Shown here: piece by piece, positions 1 to 5,314 of the stretch
How positions within the stretch are numbered: position 1 is the first letter of the stretch
Layout of the letters: each line of letters starts with the position of its first letter
Assembly (NCBI GenBank): GCA_025350745.1
Contig: JANXXG010000121.1
Coordinates: 1-5,314, forward strand
DNA: 5,314 nucleotides
DNA from: Chloroflexota bacterium
Lineage (GTDB): Bacteria; Chloroflexota; Limnocylindria; P2-11E
Direction of reading: 5' to 3'
Position numbers and translations under genes: made by a program
The notes under the pieces: generated by a model
Told to the model about the DNA's origin: nothing
Seen by the model: only the letters and a program-made list of their open reading frames with translations
Databases searched by the model: none

Positions 1-834
1 GAACAGCGGCGTCTCGCGGTGGGCGATCCCCTTCGCTGCGAGCTCCGCTCGGAGCGCATCGCGGTCGGCGGCATCGACGACGAGATACTCGTGCGTGAGG
101 TCGCGCTTGACGTGCTCGGGCGAGCCTTCCGCGACGATCGAGCCCTTGTCGAGGATGCAGATGCGATCGGCGTCCTCGGCTTCGTCCAGGTAGTGCGTGG
201 TCAGGAACACCGTGGCCTTCGTCTCGGAACGGACCTCGCGCAGATAGTCCCAGAGCGCGCGGCGGCTCGCGGCGTCGAGGCCGGACGTCGGCTCGTCGAG
301 GAAGAGGACGCGGGGCCGGTGCATGAGGCTCCGAACGATCTCGAGCTTCCGCTTCATCCCGCCGGAGAAGGTCTTCACCGCGTTGAACATCTCCTTCTCG
401 ATGCCGAGGATCGCGGCGAGCTCCCGCACCCGATCCCGGTAGTCGAGCGGCATGAGGCTGAAGAACGGCCGGTACGGGAACAGGCCATACAGGATGGCGT
501 GAAGCCGGACGTTCTCTTCAGCGGTGAGATTGAGGTCGAGGCTCGGCTTCTGGAAGATGATCCCGACCGCGTGGCGCACGCCGCTCGAGTCGCGCACGAG
601 ATCGTGCCCGCCGATGACCGCCGTGCCACTCGTCGGCGCGAGGGTCGTTGTGAGGATCGAAATGGTCGTTGTCTTGCCCGCTCCGTTCGGTCCGAGCAGG
701 GCGAACAGCTCTCCCTCGCGCACGCTGAAGCTGATGTTGTCGACAGCGTTGAGATCCGCCCCCTTGTAGCGCTTGACGAGATCGGCGACGACGATGGTGT
801 CCGTCGCGGCGACGGCCCGGGTGGTACCGATCAC
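1..834 (-). CDS. ABC transporter ATP-binding protein, DrrA-like (partial, 3' end beyond window)
   Basis: Nucleotide-binding subunit of a membrane ABC transporter, probably an exporter; it would hydrolyse ATP on the cytoplasmic face while a separate permease, not in the window, spans the membrane. The frame is open for 278 codons to the left edge with no stop. Visible motifs: Walker A GPNGAGKTTT (48-57), Q-loop Q95, signature FSGGMKRK (156-163), Walker B VLFLDEP (176-182), D-loop SGLD (184-187) and H-loop H214. A region after residue 240 looks like the start of the C-terminal extension of DrrA/CcmA-type ATPases. Residues about 118-132 form an extra aromatic and proline-rich stretch before the signature. 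The GTG start at 834 overlaps the hisIE stop as GTGA; the first in-frame ATG is codon 128, past Walker A, so GTG is preferred. No clear Shine-Dalgarno is seen. ATPase identity is sure; substrate unknown. DrrA-like assignment is by resemblance. Confidence 0.93.
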   Translation of the reverse strand, partial: MIGTTRAVAATDTIVVADLVKRYKGADLNAVDNISFSVREGELFALLGPNGAGKTTTISILTTTLAPTSGTAVIGGHDLVRDSSGVRHAVGIIFQKPSLDLNLTAEENVRLHAILYGLFPYRPFFSLMPLDYRDRVRELAAILGIEKEMFNAVKTFSGGMKRKLEIVRSLMHRPRVLFLDEPTSGLDAASRRALWDYLREVRSETKATVFLTTHYLDEAEDADRICILDKGSIVAEGSPEHVKRDLTHEYLVVDAADRDALRAELAAKGIAHRETPLF

Positions 835-1457
835 GACGGACGGTTGCTCGCGATGACCTTCTTGTCGGCGAGCGACCGCGCGAGCTCATCGGCGGTGATG
901 CCAAGCTCCGTCGCGAGGACGGCAAGCGCGTACACGACGTCGGTGAACTCCGAAACGGCCCTCTCCTTTGGCTCCGTCACCGCGGCGAGGGCCAGCTCGA
1001 GAGCCTCCTCCCCCACCTTTTGCGCGACCGCACCCGTACCCTTGCGAAAAAGCTCCGCGCTATAGGACCCGGCCGGAAGGTCGCGCTTCCGCTCCTGCAG
1101 CAGCGCCGCGAGCAGCGACAGGGTGCGCGCGAGCGGCTCGGCCTGATCGTCGCCCCAACACGTGGCCTCACCGGTGTGGCACACCGCACCCTTCGGGTGG
1201 GCCTTGACCAGTACCGCGTCACCGTCGCAGTCAACGGCCATCGACACGGCGTGGAGCACGTTGCCGCTCGTCTCGCCCTTCTTCCACAGCACGTCACGCG
1301 ACCGGCTGTGGAAGTGAACGTCGCCGGTGGCTTCAGTGGCCTCGACCGCCTCGCGGTCCATCCAGGCGAGCATGAGGACCGTGCCCGTTGCCGCATCCTG
1401 CACGATCGCCGGGACGAGGCCGCGGTGATCGAATCGCAGCGCGTCCTTGTTGATCAC
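831..1457 (-). CDS. hisIE: Bifunctional PR-AMP cyclohydrolase / PR-ATP pyrophosphatase (HisIE)
   Basis: A 208-residue fusion catalysing steps 2 and 3 of histidine synthesis in the cytoplasm: the C-terminal HisE domain removes pyrophosphate from phosphoribosyl-ATP and the N-terminal HisI domain opens the adenine ring of phosphoribosyl-AMP to give ProFAR. HisI (about 1-105) shows LMLAWMD (28-34), FHSRSRDVLWKKGETSGN (49-66), the metal-binding DCDGD (76-80) and the zinc cysteines C77, C93 and C100. HisE (about 110-200) shows SYSAELF (131-137), the catalytic KVGEEALE (147-154) and SEFTD (169-173), where most relatives have an E-x-AD-LLYH stretch. Length matches other bacterial HisIE fusions. It starts with GTG at 1457, overlapping the hisF stop by four bases (GTGA), and its own stop overlaps the ABC ATPase start. 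No Shine-Dalgarno is evident, which suggests coupled translation. Some annotators would call it hisI; the fusion is unambiguous. Confidence 0.97.
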   Translation of the reverse strand: MINKDALRFDHRGLVPAIVQDAATGTVLMLAWMDREAVEATEATGDVHFHSRSRDVLWKKGETSGNVLHAVSMAVDCDGDAVLVKAHPKGAVCHTGEATCWGDDQAEPLARTLSLLAALLQERKRDLPAGSYSAELFRKGTGAVAQKVGEEALELALAAVTEPKERAVSEFTDVVYALAVLATELGITADELARSLADKKVIASNRPS

Positions 1458-2227
1458 GCCAGCACGCGTTCGCGTGGCCGCACCGCCACCCCGGACGCCG
1501 CCAGCGCCTCTTTCACATCGCCGACGCTGAGCTCGCCGTAGTGAAAGATCGACGCGGCGAGACCGGCGTCCGCGTTCGTCTCGCGGAACAGTCGAACGAA
1601 GTCGGCGGCCGACGCAGCGCCACCGGAGGCGATGACCGGCACGCTGACCGCGGCTGCGACCGCCGACGTCAGCTCGAGGTCGAAGCCGAGCTTCGTCCCG
1701 TCGCGATCGATGCTGTTGACAAGAAGCTCACCGGCGCCGAGCCCGACGGCCTCGATGGCCCAGGCAACGACGTCGCGTCCGGTCGGCACGCGTCCGCCGT
1801 CGATGACCACCTCGAAGCCCGTCGCCGACCGGGTCGCGTCGATCGACAGCACGCAGGCCTGCGACCCATAGCGGCCGGCGACCTGGGCGATGAGCGACGG
1901 GTCCCGCACGGCGGCGCTGTTCACGGCGACCTTGTCGGCGCCGGCCCGCAGGAGCTCGCCCGCGAGGTCAGCGGTGCTGATCCCGCCGCCCACGGTGAAT
2001 GGAATGAAGAGCTGTTCGGCGACGCGCGCGGCGAACTCCACCACGGTGCGACGTTGCTCGAACGACGCGTTGATGTCGAGGAACACGAGCTCGTCGGCGC
2101 CATCGTCGTTGTACCGGCGGGCGAGCTCGATGGCATCGCCGACGTCCTTTGTGTCGAGGAACCGGACGCTCTTCACGACCTTGCCGTCGCGCACGTCGAG
2201 GCACGGAATGATCCGCTTGGCGAGCAT
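1454..2227 (-). CDS. hisF: Imidazole glycerol phosphate synthase cyclase subunit HisF
   Basis: Cyclase half of imidazole-glycerol-phosphate synthase. It takes ammonia channelled from HisH and converts PRFAR to imidazole-glycerol phosphate and AICAR, which returns to purine synthesis. The 257-residue length is standard for the (beta/alpha)8 barrel. The two catalytic aspartates fall at D11 (IIPCLDV) and D130 (LSIDAT), the same numbers as in the Thermotoga enzyme. Also visible are K19, the phosphate-binding GGGI (80-83), NSIDRDGTKLGFDLELT (171-187) and IASGGA (199-204). The half-barrel repeat typical of HisF and HisA is apparent in the paired GGG and SGG phosphate loops. The ATG start at 2227 shares one base with the hisA stop (TGATG), and the stop overlaps hisIE as GTGA. 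The partner gene hisH lies one gene upstream, separated by hisA. Confidence 0.98.
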   Translation of the reverse strand: MLAKRIIPCLDVRDGKVVKSVRFLDTKDVGDAIELARRYNDDGADELVFLDINASFEQRRTVVEFAARVAEQLFIPFTVGGGISTADLAGELLRAGADKVAVNSAAVRDPSLIAQVAGRYGSQACVLSIDATRSATGFEVVIDGGRVPTGRDVVAWAIEAVGLGAGELLVNSIDRDGTKLGFDLELTSAVAAAVSVPVIASGGAASAADFVRLFRETNADAGLAASIFHYGELSVGDVKEALAASGVAVRPRERVLA

Positions 2228-2955
2228 CAGGCGGGCTTCGTGGCCGCGATGGCCTCTTGCAGCGTGAATCGACCCATGTACAGGGCTCGGCCGACGATGA
2301 CTCCGCGGAGGCCCCGGTGCCTGAGCTTCGCGATCGCGGCGATGTCCCCGAGCGCACCGACACCGCCCGAATAGATGACGTCGCCGCCGAACGCGCGGGC
2401 GACGTCCTCGGTCGACGCGAGGTCAACGCCCTGCAGCGTTCCGTCAAGCGACACGTTCGTGTAGATGAGCGTGGGCACGCCCTGGATCGCGAGGGCCCGC
2501 GCGAGGTCGCTTGCCATGACCTCCGAGGTCTCGGTCCAGCCCGCGGTCGCGACCTTGCCGTTGCGTGCGTCGACCGCCACGGCCAGGCCATCGGCGTGAC
2601 GGTCAACGAGACGGTCGATGAGCTCTTTGTCACGGAGGGCCGCGGTACCGACGACGATCCGCGAAACACCGGCCTCGGCGAACGCCTCAGCGGTGTCGAA
2701 ATCGCGGATCCCGCCGCCGGCCTGGAGCTTCACGGTGAACCGGTTCGCGATCGCGCGGATGTGCTCGAGGTTCGCGGGCGTTCCGGTCCGCGCCCCATCC
2801 AGGTCGACGACGTGCAGCCACTCGGCGCCATCGGCTACAAGCCGCTTCGCCGCCTCGAGCGGCGACTTCGCCACGTCCTCGGCGGTCGCGAAGTCGCCCT
2901 GGGTCATCCGCACGGCCCTGCCGCCGAGGATGTCGATCGCCGGGTAGACGATCAC
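2227..2955 (-). CDS. hisA: ProFAR isomerase HisA
   Basis: Phosphoribosylformimino-5-aminoimidazole carboxamide ribotide isomerase, which performs the Amadori rearrangement of ProFAR to PRFAR, the substrate of HisF-HisH. It is a 242-residue (beta/alpha)8 barrel of normal length. Catalytic D8 sits in YPAIDI, and the second acid is D129 in VAVDARNGK; other conserved parts are VRMTQGD (15-21), DLDGA (51-55), QAGGGIR (78-84), T166, D171-G172-T173 and YSGGV with the C-terminal IVGRALYMG. The loop after W140 (GWTETS) looks like ordinary HisA rather than the arginine-containing loop of the dual HisA/TrpF enzyme PriA; that distinction is an inference. The GTG start at 2955 directly follows the hisH stop (TAG then GTG, no gap). 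A GAGGG sits eight bases upstream, the clearest Shine-Dalgarno in the cluster. Its stop overlaps hisF by one base. Confidence 0.97.
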   Translation of the reverse strand: MIVYPAIDILGGRAVRMTQGDFATAEDVAKSPLEAAKRLVADGAEWLHVVDLDGARTGTPANLEHIRAIANRFTVKLQAGGGIRDFDTAEAFAEAGVSRIVVGTAALRDKELIDRLVDRHADGLAVAVDARNGKVATAGWTETSEVMASDLARALAIQGVPTLIYTNVSLDGTLQGVDLASTEDVARAFGGDVIYSGGVGALGDIAAIAKLRHRGLRGVIVGRALYMGRFTLQEAIAATKPA

Positions 2956-3555
2956 CTAGGCCGCCCTCGCGAACGCGCCGAGCAGCCGCAGGCCATTCGC
3001 GCCCGACTTCTCGGGGTGGAACTGCACGCCGAGCAGCCGGTCGCTACCGACGATCGCGAGGCGCGGACCTCCGTACTCGACCGTGCCAAGCGCGACGTCA
3101 CCCGTCGAGAGCGGCACGTAGCTGTGGACGAAGTAGAAGTAGTCGCCGTCGGCCACGTCGCGCAGCCACGGGTGATCGCCGCTCTTGGTCACGCTGTTCC
3201 ATCCGATCTGCGGCACGCGCGGGACGCCGGTGAGCCTCGCGACCGTACCGCGGTAGAACCCGAGGCCCGGCTCTCCCGCGTCCTCCTCGCTCCCGTCGAA
3301 CAAGAGCTGCATGCCGACGCAGATGCCGAGGATGGGGATCCCGCGGTCACGCGCATCGCGTACGGCGGGCGCGAAGCCGAACCGGTGGAACTCGCGCGAG
3401 CAGTGTCCGAAGTTGCCGACGCCGGGCAGGACGAGGGCGGCGGCATCCGCCAGCTTCGCCGGGTTGCGGACGAGCTCGGCCTCTGCGCCCACGGCGGAGA
3501 GGGCCTTCTGGACGCTCGCGAGGTTTCCGACCCCGTAATCCACGATCGCGATCAC
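2956..3555 (-). CDS. hisH: Imidazole glycerol phosphate synthase glutaminase subunit HisH
   Basis: Class I glutamine amidotransferase that releases ammonia from glutamine and feeds it through the HisF barrel. The 199-residue length is normal. The triad is complete: nucleophile C79 in LGICVGMQ (76-83), with H180 and E182 in QFHPEKS (178-184). The oxyanion-loop motif PGVGNFG is at 44-50, the N-terminal IVDYGVGNL at 4-12, and the HisH-specific PQIGWN at 115-120 and YFYFVHSY at 139-146. The last two separate it from PdxT, PurQ and TrpG relatives. The GTG start at 3555 overlaps the stop of the upstream exonuclease by four bases (GTGA); the N-terminal motif begins at residue 4, so no longer form is needed. 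Translation is probably coupled to the exonuclease gene, because no Shine-Dalgarno is apparent. Confidence 0.97.
   Translation of the reverse strand: MIAIVDYGVGNLASVQKALSAVGAEAELVRNPAKLADAAALVLPGVGNFGHCSREFHRFGFAPAVRDARDRGIPILGICVGMQLLFDGSEEDAGEPGLGFYRGTVARLTGVPRVPQIGWNSVTKSGDHPWLRDVADGDYFYFVHSYVPLSTGDVALGTVEYGGPRLAIVGSDRLLGVQFHPEKSGANGLRLLGAFARAA
2964..2968 (-). promoter_or_regulatory. Shine-Dalgarno-like GAGGG before hisA
   Basis: On the minus strand GAGGG lies within the last codons of hisH, eight bases before the hisA GTG. It supports the GTG at 2955 as the start. hisA is the only gene here that abuts its upstream neighbour rather than overlapping it, and it is the only one with a convincing ribosome-binding site; the overlapping junctions show little or none. 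Confidence 0.5.
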
Positions 3556-4451
3556 GGTCTCATGGTAGGGAGCGCGGCGATGAGCCGGTCGACCGCGCCG
3601 ACGAGCTGGTAGCGCTCGCCGATGGCGCGCGCGAGGGCCGGATCGCGCGGCCGGCTCGGGATATTCCCGGTGCCGCCCCGCACCGGCGCGTCGGCGACCG
3701 GCGCGACGACCCTTCGGGCCGCCGCGAGGTAGTCCGCGGACCTGTTGAGCTTCGACCGGATCGACGGGTTCAGGTCTGTCGCCGCGATCGTGGCATCGAG
3801 TGAGCCGTACCTCCGAAGAAGCTCGCTCGCCGTCTTCTCCCCGATCCCGGCGACGCCAGGAAGACCGTCGGACGGATCGCCGCGCATCAGCGCGAAGTCC
3901 AGGTAGCGATCACCGGGGATGCCGTACTTGTTGGCGATCCAGCCTTCGGTCACCTCGGCGAGCTCACTGACGCCGCGCACGGTGTACAGGACCTTCACGA
4001 ACGGATCGCGGACGAGCGCATACAGGTCACGGTCGCCGGTCACGATCTCGACGGCACCCGGCTCCGACGCGGCGATCGACGCGATGACGTCCTCCGCTTC
4101 GAAGCCATCCGCCTCCGCGTACGACAGACCGATCGCATCGAAGATCTCGAGGATCATCGGGAACTGGAGCCCGACGTCGTCTGGCGGATCGTCCGGACCC
4201 GCGACGCGCTGGGTCTTGTACATGGGCAGCGCCGCGACCCGGAAGGCCGGTCGCCAATCGTTGTCGAGGGCGATGATGAATCGGGAGGGCCGGCGGTCGG
4301 GCAGGAGCCGGCTCACGAAGTTGAGGAACCCGTGCGCGGCATGGATCTTCGTGCCGTCGGGCAGCTTCATCTCAGGGACCGAGTGGTACGCCCGATAGAG
4401 AAGGCTCGCCGCGTCGACCAGAAGCAGCGGGCCGGTCAGAGCTCCGCTCAG
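3552..4451 (-). CDS. 5'-3' exonuclease (PolI N-terminal/FEN-type), standalone; start uncertain, probably CTG
   Basis: A standalone flap/5'-3' exonuclease of the PIN/FEN family, like the N-terminal domain of DNA polymerase I but with no polymerase domain. Expected role: removing RNA primers or 5' flaps in replication and repair. Numbered from CTG 4451 it has 299 residues, about the size of the Taq PolI nuclease domain. Metal-site acids, in order: D13 (LLLVDAASLLYRAY), D63 (ALDND), E118-A-E-D121, D140 and D142 (TGDRDLY), D192 and D195 (GDPSDGLPG), followed by the helix-hairpin-helix GVAGIGEKTA (199-208). Y78-K79 and R82 match the YKxxR element. The first ATG, at 4370, would remove D13 and the whole first strand, so it is unlikely to be the start of an active enzyme. 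No ATG, GTG or TTG occurs in this frame between there and a stop at 4628. CTG 4451 forms a CTGA overlap with hisB; CTGs at 4439, 4427 and 4421 are alternatives. Its stop overlaps the hisH GTG. Confidence 0.9.
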   Translation of the reverse strand: MSGALTGPLLLVDAASLLYRAYHSVPEMKLPDGTKIHAAHGFLNFVSRLLPDRRPSRFIIALDNDWRPAFRVAALPMYKTQRVAGPDDPPDDVGLQFPMILEIFDAIGLSYAEADGFEAEDVIASIAASEPGAVEIVTGDRDLYALVRDPFVKVLYTVRGVSELAEVTEGWIANKYGIPGDRYLDFALMRGDPSDGLPGVAGIGEKTASELLRRYGSLDATIAATDLNPSIRSKLNRSADYLAAARRVVAPVADAPVRGGTGNIPSRPRDPALARAIGERYQLVGAVDRLIAALPTMRP

Positions 4452-5050
4452 GCGCCGACGCGACCCTTGCTCGAAGGGACCTTGCCCCCACGACGCGGAT
4501 CCGTGCGCGATGCCGCGTCGATGACCCGACCGAGGCCCTTCGAGGCGGCCTCCAGGAGGTGGTGCGGGTTGCCGCCGCGCAGCTGGGTCACGTGGAGCGT
4601 GAGCCGGCCCGTCTGGGCGAACGACTCAAGGAAGTGCGGCATGAGCGTCGTATCGAAGCTGCCCACGATCCGCTCGGTCGGTGTGAGGTCGTACGCGAAC
4701 GCCGGCCGGCCGCCGAGATCGATCGCGACATTGACGAGACACTCGTCCATGGGAAGCGTGATCGACGCGTATCGGACGATCCCGGCCCGGTCACCCAGGG
4801 CTGCGTCGAGCGCGCGGCCGAGCACCAGACCGACGTCTTCGACGGTGTGGTGCTGGTCCACATGGAGGTCGCCCTTCGCCGCAACGCTCAGGTCCATGAG
4901 GCCGTGCACCGCGATGAGCTCGAGCATGTGGTCGAGGAACGGGATGCCCGTGGCGATCTTCGCCCGGCCCTTCGCATCCAGCTTCAGGGATATGGCGATG
5001 TCGGTCTCCTTCGTCTTCCGCTTCGTGGCCCCGCGACGCACGGTGGTCAT
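4448..5050 (-). CDS. hisB: Imidazoleglycerol-phosphate dehydratase HisB
   Basis: Manganese-dependent dehydratase converting imidazole-glycerol phosphate to imidazole-acetol phosphate. At 200 residues it is the monofunctional form, with no N-terminal histidinol-phosphatase domain as in enteric HisB. The two halves each carry the metal motif HHxxE: H67-H68-T-V-E71 and H163-H164-L-L-E167. Further ligands and landmarks are H41 (GIPFLDHML, 35-43), H139 (TTLMPHFLESFA, 134-145), KRKTKET (10-16), PMDECLV (100-106) and IDLGGRP (110-116). The C-terminal VPSSKG (191-196) is the usual PSTKG-like end that completes the phosphate site. The ATG start at 5050 overlaps the hisC stop as ATGA. The stop lies inside the presumed CTG start of the exonuclease gene. 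No strong Shine-Dalgarno is seen, consistent with coupling to hisC. Confidence 0.98.
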   Translation of the reverse strand: MTTVRRGATKRKTKETDIAISLKLDAKGRAKIATGIPFLDHMLELIAVHGLMDLSVAAKGDLHVDQHHTVEDVGLVLGRALDAALGDRAGIVRYASITLPMDECLVNVAIDLGGRPAFAYDLTPTERIVGSFDTTLMPHFLESFAQTGRLTLHVTQLRGGNPHHLLEAASKGLGRVIDAASRTDPRRGGKVPSSKGRVGA

Positions 5051-5314
5051 GCGCGGACCGCCGCGGACGCGAAGACCGCGTCAATGGCGGCGACGATCCG
5101 TTCGTTCTCCGCCGGTGTGCCGATCGACACGCGCAGGCACCCGGTGCAGCCCGGCCAGGATGAGACGTCGCGCAGCAGCACGCTGTGCTCCAGGAACTTC
5201 GCATGCACCTCGGCCGGCGTCCGATCGCGGAGCCGGAACAGGATGAAGTTCGTCACCGACGGGAACGCGTCGACACCCGGCGCGCGCTGGAGCGCCGCGT
5301 ACACGAGTGCGCGA
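5047..5314 (-). CDS. hisC: Histidinol-phosphate aminotransferase HisC (partial, C-terminal 88 residues)
   Basis: C-terminal end of a PLP-dependent fold-type I aminotransferase that turns imidazole-acetol phosphate plus glutamate into histidinol phosphate. The frame is open through the right edge, so the start, the PLP lysine and most of the large domain lie outside; a full HisC has about 350 to 370 residues. Diagnostic small-domain features are PSVTNFILFRL (the PSxxNFxLFR motif), VLLRDVSSWPGCTGCLRVSIGTPAENERI, whose arginine in LRVSIGT is the conserved substrate-carboxylate binder of the family, and a short alanine-rich tail. A GTG at 5304 lies inside the conserved domain and is an internal valine, not a start. 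The stop overlaps the hisB ATG as ATGA, placing it first among the visible operon genes. A related aminotransferase such as a CobD-like or aromatic type is possible from this fragment alone, but position next to hisB makes HisC very likely. Confidence 0.93.
   Translation of the reverse strand, partial: RALVYAALQRAPGVDAFPSVTNFILFRLRDRTPAEVHAKFLEHSVLLRDVSSWPGCTGCLRVSIGTPAENERIVAAIDAVFASAAVRA

Noticed and set aside
19..1065. Plus-strand open frame of 348 codons opposite the ABC ATPase and hisIE
   Set aside because: The opposite strand carries all Walker, signature and H-loop motifs plus HisE; the plus-strand product has no domain signature.
1541..2374. Plus-strand open frame of 277 codons opposite hisF and the end of hisA
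   Set aside because: Same reasoning: an antisense shadow of two well-recognised barrel enzymes.
2443..2448. HisA has Leu170 before Asp-Gly where many relatives have Arg or Lys
   Set aside because: The neighbouring T166 and D171 are kept, and this position varies among HisA proteins, so it does not by itself indicate altered function.
3544..3553. Perfect 10-base palindrome GATCGCGATC at the hisH start
   Set aside because: It encodes the conserved Ile-Ala-Ile of the HisH N-terminus in this GC-rich codon style. A single short palindrome inside a conserved motif is not evidence for an operator.
2257..3612. Plus-strand open frame of 451 codons opposite hisA and hisH
   Set aside because: It runs antisense to two genes with complete catalytic motifs, is dominated by Arg, Asp, Glu, Ala and Val in low-complexity mix, and shows no recognisable domain. 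Long antisense frames are expected in GC-rich coding DNA.
4448..4628. Possible HisB-exonuclease fusion by frameshift
   Set aside because: The exonuclease frame is open back to 4628, but the five-G run near 4484 does not form a good slippery heptamer, HisB ends with its normal conserved tail, and the upstream in-frame codons show no conserved protein. Re-initiation is simpler.
5051..5070. Short repeated GCGGAC units just before the hisB start
   Set aside because: They fall in the alanine- and arginine-coding hisC tail, are only six bases, and are common in such GC-rich sequence.
4332..5246. Plus-strand open frame of 304 codons opposite hisB
   Set aside because: Its product is rich in Arg, Pro and Ser, as expected from reading a GC-rich gene backwards, while hisB on the other strand is fully conserved.

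Overview
The window is one uninterrupted minus-strand gene cluster with no intergenic DNA. It reads right to left as a core histidine-biosynthesis operon: hisC (3' end only), hisB, a 5'-3' exonuclease gene, hisH, hisA, hisF, hisIE, and then the start of an ABC-transporter ATPase gene that runs off the left edge. The DNA is GC-rich, most starts are GTG, and neighbouring genes overlap by 1 to 4 bases or abut. The style fits a GC-rich bacterium such as a Chloroflexota- or Actinomycetota-like lineage. The fused bacterial-type HisIE and the standalone exonuclease (as in actinobacteria) agree with that, but no 16S or lineage marker is present, so the placement is a guess.

Layout: 5047-5314 hisC C-terminus; 4448-5050 hisB; 3552-4451 exonuclease (start uncertain); 2956-3555 hisH; 2227-2955 hisA; 1454-2227 hisF; 831-1457 hisIE; 1-834 ABC ATPase N-terminal 278 residues. 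Together the his genes cover pathway steps 2 to 7: HisIE makes ProFAR from PR-ATP, HisA isomerises it, HisH plus HisF make imidazole-glycerol phosphate and AICAR, HisB dehydrates it and HisC transaminates the product. hisG, hisD and a histidinol-phosphate phosphatase are not in the window; the operon promoter and any leader must lie beyond the right edge.

The enzymes look intact, with catalytic residues in place. What deserves attention is not a new system but two non-histidine passengers locked into the operon. One is a 5'-3' exonuclease between hisB and hisH, whose conserved N-terminus lies upstream of every ATG, GTG or TTG in its frame, so it probably starts at a CTG inside a CTGA overlap with the hisB stop. 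The other is an ABC ATPase whose GTG start overlaps the hisIE stop. I found no RNA genes, CRISPR arrays, mobile elements or terminators.
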